DNA of 16,753 nucleotides. It comes from Pseudomonadota bacterium (GTDB taxonomy: Bacteria; Pseudomonadota; Alphaproteobacteria; Rhizobiales; Beijerinckiaceae). The stretch covers positions 1 through 16,753 of the forward strand of contig JAGWRL010000348.1 in the NCBI GenBank assembly GCA_028876585.1, given 5' to 3'. Of the stretch, positions 6,798-13,238 are shown piece after piece. The number at the start of each line of letters is the position of its first letter. Positions within the stretch are counted from its first letter, which is position 1. The notes under the pieces are model-generated. The model was not told the origin of the DNA. It ran no database searches and was given only the letters and a program-made list of their open reading frames with translations. The position numbers and the translations under genes are program-made.

Positions 6798-7412
6798 TTA
6801 GCTTCCGGGGCAATCCTTCAGCGCCTTTTCGACCGCCTGGCTGAAGCCGGCGAGCGAATAGGTGTCGGTGGTGTTGCGGCCGTTCTTGGCGGTGGCGGTG
6901 ATGACGAGATTGGCGCCCTTGCGCATTTCGTCGATCACCTTGCCCTCTTCGGCGGCGTTCTTGACCCAGAGCGCGCTGTCGACCGGGGTCAGGTCGAACG
7001 ACGCCTCGCCGATCGTCGCGGTCGGCGATTCGTCCTGCCGCTTTTTCGGCTTCTTGCCCTTCTTCGCCTCTTTGAGGTCGTCGGCCGTCGCCAGCTTGAA
7101 CCCCATTACGAACGAAACTTCGTTGCGCACCCGCTCGGCGGGCCGCTCGGAGATGAACGCATAGGCTTTTTCGCCCTTGGCGGCGGCGGGCTCGCGGCTC
7201 TTCGGCTCGGCCGAGATATAGCAGATGCGCGCCTTGCCGGTGGCGGCGTGGTAGACTTTCCAGTCGCCGTAGGTTCCGATCAAGGCGGGTTTGGCGGAAG
7301 AATCCTTTTCCTTGACCTTCTCCTTCTTGGGCGCCTCCTTCTTCGCCGCCGGCGCATCGACCGCGCCGGCGAGCAGAGCGACGCAGGCGAGCAACGACGC
7401 AGCCAGTTTCAT
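6798..7412 (-). CDS. Invasion-associated locus B (IalB) family periplasmic protein
   Basis: A 204-residue exported protein. Residues 1-23 look like a signal peptide (MKLAASLLACVALLAGA, cleaved near DAPAA). A lysine-rich linker follows (residues 24-37), and the IalB domain covers about 44-202, with IGTYGDWKVY at 45-54, the family segment ICYISAEP at 63-70, and TALWVKN-like SALWVKN at 146-152. Two cysteines remain in the mature chain (C64, C201) and could pair. A second basic insert, KEAKKGKKPKKR, sits at 114-125. IalB proteins are named from a Bartonella virulence locus but are widespread in non-pathogenic alphaproteobacteria, where their role is not known; nothing here implies pathogenicity. 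The start at 7412 gives a clean signal peptide with GGGAG upstream. An open extension to 7532 has no such support. Confidence 0.85.
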   Translation of the reverse strand: MKLAASLLACVALLAGAVDAPAAKKEAPKKEKVKEKDSSAKPALIGTYGDWKVYHAATGKARICYISAEPKSREPAAAKGEKAYAFISERPAERVRNEVSFVMGFKLATADDLKEAKKGKKPKKRQDESPTATIGEASFDLTPVDSALWVKNAAEEGKVIDEMRKGANLVITATAKNGRNTTDTYSLAGFSQAVEKALKDCPGS

Positions 7413-7521
7413 AGGCGAACTCCCGATGTGAGGTCTCGCCCGACCCATGCGACCGGAACCGGGCGAAAATCGGAACGGCGCGGGCGGGCCCGCGAGCGAC
7501 CGGGCGATAGTTTGCGTGGGG

Positions 7522-7550
7522 TTAATGAACATTGAGTAAAATTGATGAAC
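7522..7550. repeat. Pair of 9-bp direct repeats 20 bp apart
   Basis: TTAATGAAC (7522-7530) and TTGATGAAC (7542-7550) match at eight of nine bases. Their start-to-start distance is 20 bp, about two helical turns, which would put them on the same face of the DNA. This spacing suits cooperative binding of a regulator; no regulator can be named. Confidence 0.4.
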
Positions 7551-7551
7551 G

Positions 7552-7589
7552 GCCGCGTGGTTTTGCCCACCGCCCCTTGCCCACGCGGC
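7552..7589. repeat. Perfect 9-bp inverted repeat with 20-bp spacer
   Basis: GCCGCGTGG (7552-7560) and CCACGCGGC (7581-7589) are perfect complements separated by a C-rich 20-bp loop. It directly follows the direct repeats. It could be an operator, a structured leader, or the terminator of a short unannotated transcript. No T run follows on the plus strand, and only a short one occurs on the minus strand. Confidence 0.45.
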
Positions 7590-7616
7590 GATCGCATCGC
7601 GGCTCGCATTCCGCTT

Positions 7617-7643
7617 TTGAAATACCTTGTAACTCTCTGTAAT
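7617..7643 (+). promoter_or_regulatory. Weak candidate promoter of the GNAT gene
   Basis: TTGAAA (7617-7622) and TGTAAT (7638-7643) each match five of six consensus bases, but the 15-bp spacing is short for sigma70. The AT-rich patch around it is the best promoter-like sequence in the region. The leader would be about 140 nt. Confidence 0.25.
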
Positions 7644-7791
7644 GACATAAATTCACCCGCCGCATTGCTCCGCGCCGCCGCCGCCGCGCCGGTTCATCGG
7701 ACGTTAATGTGAGTGAATTAGGCTTGCGCATCATGTTGCGGTGCACAATATGCCGCCGGGGAGGCGCGCTGGAGCGAACCGGGACTGCGCT

Positions 7792-8415
7792 ATGACTGAA
7801 ACCAAGACGACCCTCATCAAGCTGCCTGACGCCGACATTCGCCGGCTTTGGCGCTCCGACCTCGCGGCCTTTCGCGACCATCTGTTGCGACTGGACGAGA
7901 CCTCGCGCCATATGCGCTACGGCGGCGGGGTTTCCGACGCTTTCATCGCCCAATACGCCGAACATTGTTTCGGCAAGGGCGATCTCGTTTTCGGCGCCTT
8001 CGTCGACGGCGGCCTGCATGGCGCGGCGGAATTGCGCTCGAACGAGGCGATCTGGACCGAGCAGGCGCCGTTCAACCGCCATATCCACGCCGAGGCCGCC
8101 TTCAGCGTCGAGAACGCCTATCGCAAGCGCGGGCTGGGCGAAAAACTGTTCCGCCGAATCACCGAGGCCGCGCGCAACCACGGCGTCGAGGTGATCGAGA
8201 TCGTCTGCCTGCCGGAGAATGTCGCGATGCGGCGATTGGCCGCAAAGTTCAAGGCGGAATTCACCTTCGACAACAATCAACTGCTGGGCCGGCTGACCGC
8301 CCGCCGGCCGACGCCGTTCTCGATGCTGCGCGAAGCCGCGCATGATTTCATCGACTTCAACGAAGCGTTGCTGGACGCCAACCTGCGCGCGCTGCGGCTC
8401 GGCGACGCCGCCTGA
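7792..8415 (+). CDS. GNAT family N-acetyltransferase
   Basis: Predicted acetyl-CoA-dependent acetyltransferase of 207 residues. The acetyl-CoA pyrophosphate-binding motif A appears as AYRKRGLGEKLFRRI (residues 109-123, with RKRGLG at 111-116), preceded by the beta-strand AAFSVEN. A segment typical of motif B, IEIVCLPENVAMRRLAAKF, lies at 135-153. The first 40 residues (IRRLWRSDLAAFRDHLLRLDETSRHMRYGG) look like the substrate-side helices of a GNAT often found as a single cytosolic domain. The C-terminal 40 residues are a helical extension. The acceptor molecule is unknown. Start choice is uncertain: ATG 7792 begins a natural N-terminus but has no close ribosome site, and the frame is open upstream to ATG 7750 and GTG 7741. 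The stop codon abuts the stop codon of the opposing glycosyltransferase. Confidence 0.82.
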   Translation: MTETKTTLIKLPDADIRRLWRSDLAAFRDHLLRLDETSRHMRYGGGVSDAFIAQYAEHCFGKGDLVFGAFVDGGLHGAAELRSNEAIWTEQAPFNRHIHAEAAFSVENAYRKRGLGEKLFRRITEAARNHGVEVIEIVCLPENVAMRRLAAKFKAEFTFDNNQLLGRLTARRPTPFSMLREAAHDFIDFNEALLDANLRALRLGDAA

Positions 8416-9888
8416 TCACGGCCCATAGGGCAGCGGCGGGGCGCGCGTCAGCTCGCGCCCGATCTCCAGCGTCAGGCGGCGTTCGACGATCCCGCGCCGG
8501 CCGATCGGCAATTCGCCGTCCGGCTCGACGGCGCGGAAGTCCGGCGTCTCGTCGAAGGCGCGGCCTTTGTCCAGCGCGCGAACGATCAGCGCGCTCTGGC
8601 CGAGCCGGCGCGCGGCGTCGCAGGCGAAGGCGAAGCCGCGCGGGTCGCTGCCCATGGCGCAGATCGGGACCTCGGGGCCGAGCGCGACGCCGACCCTTCC
8701 GCCCTGGCGCCAGTTCTCGATCAGCACGAATTGCGCCCCCGAGCGCGCATAGGCCGCGCGCAACCCCGCCGCCGGCCAATCGTACATGCCGCGCGTGGGA
8801 TCGCGCAGGCCGCCCAGCGTGATCGGCCCCAGCATTACGCCGGAGAGATAGAGCGCGAACACGATCCCCGCGAGCGCGCTGGCGATGCGGCGGAAACGGC
8901 CGAGGAACAGCGGCGTTCGCTCCGCCAGCCAGGCGCCGGCGAGCGGAAAAGCGAACAGCCAGCCGGAATTGAACCAATGCGAGATCGGCCGCTGCCCAAG
9001 CAGCGGCATCAGCGCGAACAGCACGAGCGCGGGCGCGGCGAGCCACAGTAGCAACCGCTCGGGACTGTTGGCGCCGCGCCGGCACGCCCTCGCGAGGCCG
9101 CCGAGCAGGGGAATCAGCAGCCACGGCGTCATCGAGGCGATCTGCGCGCCGAGACTTTCGGCGATTTCCCCCAGGGCGCGCCCGTTCAGGCTGAGCGCGC
9201 GCGCGGCGCGGCCGGACTGGAAGGCGAGCGACACCCAGCCGTGCTGCGCGTTCCAGACGAGCGCCGGCGTCAGGCACACAACGCCGAGCGCGGCGGCAAG
9301 ATAGGGGCGGGGGTCGGCGAGCCAGCGCCGCCCGCGCGCACTGGTGAGGAAAAAGCCGGCCAGTCCAATCGGAACGAAGATCGCCGCGTATTTCGACAGC
9401 CCCGCCAGCCCTAGCGCCAGCCCGCTCGCGAGCCACAGCGCGCTCTCCCGCCCCGGCGGCCCGTACAGGATCTCCGCCACCGCCCACACGCCGAGCGCGC
9501 AAAAGGCGAGCAGCGGCAGGTCGGGCATGATGTAACCGTCTGGATAGACCAGGAAATAGGCCGCGCCCGAGAACACGAACAAGGTCCACCACGCCGCGGC
9601 CGACGAAAACAGCCGCCGCGTCAGCCCGAACAGCGCGAAAGCGGTGACGAGGCTGAAGCCGAAAAACGGCAGCCGCGCCGCCCGCCCCTCGCCGAACAGC
9701 GAAGTCCAGCCCCAGAGAATCCATTGATGCAGCGGCGGATGGTCGAAATAGGACAAAGCGGGGGCGCGCGAGATGGCGACCACATAGGCCTCGTCGTCGC
9801 AGAAGCCGGTGGCGAAGATCGCGACCAGCCGCGCGGCCAGCGTGGCGGCGACGAAGAGGAGGATGGCGCGGGAGGGGGCGGCGGACAT
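8416..9888 (-). CDS. Glycosyltransferase family 39 (ArnT/PMT-like) membrane protein
   Basis: Polytopic inner-membrane glycosyltransferase of 490 residues that would move a sugar from a polyprenyl-phosphate donor to a lipid or protein acceptor on the periplasmic side. The first loop after the first membrane segment holds the conserved acidic pair in CDDEAY (D31, D32) followed by SYFDHPPLHQW at 46-56, typical of the GT39/PMT_2 group. A second conserved acidic site is in YIMPDLPL (D123). About ten to eleven hydrophobic segments run to residue about 355, and then a soluble C-terminal part of about 130 residues follows. The donor and acceptor are unknown; ArnT-like lipid A modification is one option but is not shown. 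The start ATG at 9888 lacks a clear ribosome site. It is divergent from the methyltransferase gene and converges with GNAT without any gap. Confidence 0.85.
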   Translation of the reverse strand: MSAAPSRAILLFVAATLAARLVAIFATGFCDDEAYVVAISRAPALSYFDHPPLHQWILWGWTSLFGEGRAARLPFFGFSLVTAFALFGLTRRLFSSAAAWWTLFVFSGAAYFLVYPDGYIMPDLPLLAFCALGVWAVAEILYGPPGRESALWLASGLALGLAGLSKYAAIFVPIGLAGFFLTSARGRRWLADPRPYLAAALGVVCLTPALVWNAQHGWVSLAFQSGRAARALSLNGRALGEIAESLGAQIASMTPWLLIPLLGGLARACRRGANSPERLLLWLAAPALVLFALMPLLGQRPISHWFNSGWLFAFPLAGAWLAERTPLFLGRFRRIASALAGIVFALYLSGVMLGPITLGGLRDPTRGMYDWPAAGLRAAYARSGAQFVLIENWRQGGRVGVALGPEVPICAMGSDPRGFAFACDAARRLGQSALIVRALDKGRAFDETPDFRAVEPDGELPIGRRGIVERRLTLEIGRELTRAPPLPYGP

Positions 9889-10056
9889 GAGCGCGCCGCA
9901 CTAGCCGGGCCGGAGGGGCGTGGCAACCGCCGGCGCCAGACTTGCGCCACCCCTTAAGGCGCACTAGCAGGATGCCGCAATGTTCCGCGGGCCAGAATCG
10001 GCTCGGGATGGCGAAGCATCGGATAGCGGCGGTGCTGGAACTTTAGGAGAGGCCCT
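9889..10056. other. Short divergent spacer between GT39 and methyltransferase genes
   Basis: This 168-bp spacer has no gene. The only structure I see is a 6-bp stem, TGCGCC (9943-9948) with GGCGCA (9958-9963), around a 9-nt loop, and a partly matching GC-rich repeat just upstream. No convincing -35/-10 pair was found for either gene. Confidence 0.5.
10045..10049 (+). promoter_or_regulatory. Ribosome binding site fixing a GTG start
   Basis: AGGAG at 10045-10049, within AGGAGAGG, lies seven bases before GTG 10057. No ATG in the frame follows nearby with similar support, so the methyltransferase very probably starts with GTG. Confidence 0.7.
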
Positions 10057-10737
10057 GTGAGCGACTCAAAATTTGCTCGAAGCCAGTACAAGGAAGTCTG
10101 GAACAGCGTCTCCAAGTCCGAAGATGACGCCAAGATGGCGGTCAGCGGCTATGTGGATGAGGCGCTTTACCAGAGCACGGGCGAAGGCACCCGCAACATG
10201 CTCAAGAATCACGTTGGCCTTAAGGCCGACGACGTTGTGCTGGAGATCGGCTGCGGCGTCGGCCGCTCGGGCGTGTATGTCGCCCCCATCTGCAAGGAAT
10301 GGATCGGCGTCGACGTTTCCGAGAACATGCTCGCCCATACGCGAAAGCGTCTGGGGCAGTTGACGAACTTCCGCACCGTCGCTTCCAACGGATACGATCT
10401 TTCCGCGATCGACAGCGCATCTGTCGATCTGGTGTATTGCACTGTCGTATTCATGCATCTCGATGAATGGGAGCGCTACAATTACATCAAGGAAGGCTTT
10501 CGCGTGTTGCGCCCCGGCGGCCGCATGATCGTCGACAACGTCGATCTGACCACCGACGCGGGCTGGAAGTTCTTCGAGGATCATTGCAAGATTCCGCCGG
10601 CGGAACGGCCGGCGAACGTCAGCAAAACCTCGACGCCGGATGAGTTGCGCACCTATTTCAAGCGCGCCGGTTACGAGAAGCTGGAACAGCGCCAATGGGA
10701 CCTTTGGGTCGTCACCTGGGGCTACAAGCCGAAGTAG
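10057..10737 (+). CDS. Class I SAM-dependent methyltransferase
   Basis: Cytosolic methyltransferase of 226 residues. The SAM-binding motif I is VLEIGCGVGRSG at residues 61-72. The acidic residue after the second strand is in IGVDVSENM (D86 region). D124 in ASVDLVYCTVVFMHL matches motif II/III of the Methyltransf_11/25 group, and the post-motif LRPGGRM is at 151-157. The N-terminal 50 residues are helical and polar and probably form the acceptor cap. The C-terminal part resembles the usual alpha/beta ending with a Trp-rich tail (WDLWVVTWGYKPK). The acceptor is unknown. It lies next to a membrane glycosyltransferase gene on the opposite strand, which could hint at a glycan or lipid acceptor, but that is weak inference. 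Codon use near the 5' end is less GC-rich than in the neighbours. GTG start with a good ribosome site. Its stop lies 7 bp from the opposing cyclase stop. Confidence 0.88.
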   Translation: MSDSKFARSQYKEVWNSVSKSEDDAKMAVSGYVDEALYQSTGEGTRNMLKNHVGLKADDVVLEIGCGVGRSGVYVAPICKEWIGVDVSENMLAHTRKRLGQLTNFRTVASNGYDLSAIDSASVDLVYCTVVFMHLDEWERYNYIKEGFRVLRPGGRMIVDNVDLTTDAGWKFFEDHCKIPPAERPANVSKTSTPDELRTYFKRAGYEKLEQRQWDLWVVTWGYKPK

Positions 10738-10744
10738 GCTCGCC

Positions 10745-12949
10745 TCACTTCTCGTCCAGCACCATCACCGCGTCCCAGTTTTCCGGCGGCGCGGCGGCTT
10801 CCAGGGCGTTGAAGCGGCGCAGGTGGTAGCCGTAGAGGCCGCGCGCGGCGGCGGGGGCCTGCGTCTCCAATTCGGAGGCCAGTTCGCGCGCCGCGGTGAA
10901 ATCGCGGGCGCGGTAGAGCGCCATCATCCGCGCGTGGCCGCTGGCGAGCGCGGCGAATTCGGCAGATGCGGCCAGTTCCGCGTCGCCGACCAGCGCGAAC
11001 ACCCCGACCGGGTGCGTCTTGTTCTTGAACACGACCGCGTCGACCTCCAGCCAGGCGAATTTCGACGCCTCCGCCCGCGTCGCCTCGCTGGCGACGATGT
11101 CGACGCCGAACTGCTTGCTGGCGCTCTCCAGCCGCGAGGCGACGTTGACCTCGTCGCCGATCACGGAATAGTCGAACCGGCGCAGCGAGCCGAGATTGCC
11201 GACGCAGGCCTCGCCGGTGTTGAGCCCGAGGCCGAACTTGACCGGCTTGAACGGCCGCCCCGCCGCCTGCGCCTCGCGCAGCCATTGCGCGTTGAGCGCG
11301 GAAAGCGCTTCGCGCATGGCGAGCGCCGCCTCGACCGCGTGCGCGGCGTGGCGCGCGTCGTCGAGCGGCGCGTTCCAGAACGCCATGATCGCGTCGCCGA
11401 TGTATTTGTCGACCGTGCCGCGCTGTTGCAGCACGATGTCGGTCATCGGCGTCAGATATTCGTTTAAGAAACGCGTCAGTTCGGTCGCCGTCTTGCCCTC
11501 CGACAAAGTGGTGAAGCCGCGCAGGTCGGAGAACATCAGCGTCACCCGCCGCTCCTCGCCGCCGAGCCGCAGCACCGAGGGATCGGCGGTCAGCTTCGCC
11601 ACCACGGTCGGCGACACGTAGCGGCCGAAGGCGGAGCGGATTTCGCGCGCCTCGCTCTGCTTGCGCGCGAACAGCGCCAGCACGCCGCAGAAATAGACGA
11701 AGCCGGAGGCGACCGAGGGCATGATCGGATCGAGCAGCAGGCCGGCGCGGCTGAACGCCCACCACGAACCCGCCAGCGAGCCGGCCGCCGCCACCAGCCC
11801 GATCAGCGTGCCGCCGAGCGTCGACATGAGCGGCAGCGAGATCGCCAGCACGGCCGAGAGCGCCAGAGTGTAGAGGAATTCCGCGCCCGGCGCCCAATCG
11901 GGCCGGCTCAGCCGGTCGTTCATCAGGATTTGGCCGGCGATCTCGGCGTGCTGCACCACGCCGGGCGCGGCCGGCGACAGCGGCGTGGCGACGATGTCGT
12001 AAAGCAGTTGCGCGCTGACGCCGATGAACACGATCTTGCCGGCGAAGACGGAGAGATCGGCGCCGGGCGCGAACAGGCTGGCGGCGGAAACGCGGATGCG
12101 CGGATCGTCGCCGGCGAAATGGATGCGGAAATCGCCGCGCGGCCCTGTCTGCGCCACCGCGTCGCCGTCGCGGATCGCCACCATGCCGGTATGTGCGCCA
12201 AAGCCGAATTCGCCGCTCGCGTTGGACGATTTCACCGTGTAGCTCGACGCCCCCTGCGCGACGCGCAGCGCCTCCAGCGCAAAGGCCGGGGTGAGCCGGC
12301 CGTTGACGTCGAGCACCAGCGGCACGCGGCGCACGACGCGGTCGTTATCGGGCAGCCAGTTGAGAAAGCCGACGCCGGCGGCGGCCTGGGCGAATATCGG
12401 CAGCGGCGTCATCGCGCCGCGAAAGCCGTAGGCGTAGCGGGTCGGATCGTCGCCGGCGAAGGCGAAGCCGGCTTTTTCGGCCAGCCGCGGCGCGTTGCCG
12501 TCGTTGGTGAAGAACTGGCCGAGCACGACTGGGCGGCCCTGGATCGCCTGCGCCAGCCGCGCGTCGTCCTGCGGATCGCCGGGGTCGTACAGCAGCACGT
12601 CGAGCGCGACCACGGCGGCGCCGGCGTCGGCGATCTTTTCGATCATCTCGGCCAGCCGCGCGCGCGGCCACGGCCAGCGGCCGAGCTTGGCGATCGAGGC
12701 GTCGTCGATCTCGACGACGCGGATCGGCGGCGGCGCGTCGCTGACGCGCGGCCGCCAGCGCTGGAACTCGTCGAACAGCAGGTTCTGCACCGCGACCCGC
12801 TCGCTCGATTCGACCAGCGCCCACGGCGCGGCGACGAAAATGGCGAGCCCGACCACGACCCAGTAGGACAGCCGCGCGACGAGGCGGCGCATCCGCTGGC
12901 TGCGCGCGGAGCGCTCTGCGATGGGCGCCGTTGCAAGTCTGTCGAGCAT
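10745..12949 (-). CDS. CHASE2-domain class III adenylate/guanylate cyclase
   Basis: Membrane-bound receptor cyclase of 734 residues that makes a cyclic nucleotide in response to a periplasmic signal. Residues 27-45 form the first membrane helix and about 50-345 the CHASE2 sensor domain. Three close membrane helices lie at about 357-426, followed by a short linker (SAFGRYVSPTVV) and the catalytic domain at about 465-640. Key residues: metal-binding D475 (FSDLRGF) and D519 (YIGDAIMAF), purine-site K515, and transition-state N602 and R606 (VNVASR). The second purine-site position, usually Asp in class IIIa, is S595, so the enzyme is class IIIb-like; K515 suggests ATP as substrate. A helical C-terminal tail follows. 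ATG 12949 is preferred, with GGCGGGA upstream; GTG 12970 is an in-frame alternative. Single gene, divergent from the ABC operon. Confidence 0.9.
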   Translation of the reverse strand: MLDRLATAPIAERSARSQRMRRLVARLSYWVVVGLAIFVAAPWALVESSERVAVQNLLFDEFQRWRPRVSDAPPPIRVVEIDDASIAKLGRWPWPRARLAEMIEKIADAGAAVVALDVLLYDPGDPQDDARLAQAIQGRPVVLGQFFTNDGNAPRLAEKAGFAFAGDDPTRYAYGFRGAMTPLPIFAQAAAGVGFLNWLPDNDRVVRRVPLVLDVNGRLTPAFALEALRVAQGASSYTVKSSNASGEFGFGAHTGMVAIRDGDAVAQTGPRGDFRIHFAGDDPRIRVSAASLFAPGADLSVFAGKIVFIGVSAQLLYDIVATPLSPAAPGVVQHAEIAGQILMNDRLSRPDWAPGAEFLYTLALSAVLAISLPLMSTLGGTLIGLVAAAGSLAGSWWAFSRAGLLLDPIMPSVASGFVYFCGVLALFARKQSEAREIRSAFGRYVSPTVVAKLTADPSVLRLGGEERRVTLMFSDLRGFTTLSEGKTATELTRFLNEYLTPMTDIVLQQRGTVDKYIGDAIMAFWNAPLDDARHAAHAVEAALAMREALSALNAQWLREAQAAGRPFKPVKFGLGLNTGEACVGNLGSLRRFDYSVIGDEVNVASRLESASKQFGVDIVASEATRAEASKFAWLEVDAVVFKNKTHPVGVFALVGDAELAASAEFAALASGHARMMALYRARDFTAARELASELETQAPAAARGLYGYHLRRFNALEAAAPPENWDAVMVLDEK

Positions 12950-13238
12950 GTCATTCCCGCCAGGCGCCACCTTAGCCGAGCGCGGGCGGGGCGCGAAGCG
13001 TGGCGCGCGTTTAAGCGGGGGCGCGACATCGGGCTGTCACAATTCCTTCGTCGCTGCGTCGCCTCGCGGGCGCATGGGCCACGCGGGCGCCATGTCGCGG
13101 ATCATACGAGCGAAAAGCCGGCGCCGATCTCGTTTTTTCGTTGCCAACCCTCGGTCAGTGTGTTTCCCGATGGACCTGCCGTTCTGGTCGCCGGAGTCCC
13201 GCGCCGTAAGCCAGACCAAGGGCGCCGGGGGTCCGTCA
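12950..13238. other. Divergent spacer between cyclase and NitT/TauT-like operon
   Basis: This 289-bp spacer has no gene I can support. The permease frame stays open through it, but the encoded sequence is compositionally odd and lacks ribosome sites at its start codons. It contains a near-duplicate GCGGGCGC motif around 13067-13091 and a short hairpin with a T run (13106-13138). No good promoter pair was recognised on either strand. Confidence 0.5.
13106..13138 (+). terminator. Short hairpin followed by six T, possible leader terminator
   Basis: ACGAG (13106-13110) pairs with CTCGT (13129-13133). The loop holds the self-complementary CGGCGCCG, and a run of six T (13133-13138) follows. The stem is only 5 bp, so termination is doubtful. 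It lies about 100 bp upstream of the permease start, where an attenuator or the end of a small transcript would be possible. Confidence 0.25.

Larger units (their letters stand above)
7413..7791. other. Divergent intergenic region between IalB-family and GNAT genes
   Basis: This 379-bp stretch holds no gene I can support. It contains AT-rich patches at about 7520-7550 and 7616-7655 inside GC-rich DNA, a direct repeat (7522-7550), a 9-bp inverted repeat (7552-7589), a small GC palindrome (7479-7494) and one possible promoter facing the GNAT gene. It presumably carries the promoters of both flanking genes. Confidence 0.65.

Noticed and set aside
7704..7713. TTAATGTGAG resembling the CAP site of the E. 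coli lac promoter
   Set aside because: The second half-site (TCACA at the right spacing) is missing, and the match is short.
9943..9963. Terminator hairpin before the methyltransferase
   Set aside because: It lies between divergent genes, so there is no transcript to end, and the stem is only 6 bp; kept only as a remark in the spacer entry.
8357..9964. Minus-strand open frame of 535 codons overlapping the GT39 gene in another frame
   Set aside because: The encoded sequence is Arg/Ala-rich without membrane segments or motifs; the 490-residue frame has the GT39 signatures.
12921..13238. N-terminal extension of the fused permease to 12921
   Set aside because: It would overlap the divergent cyclase start, and the sequence is low-complexity with no family similarity that I recognise.
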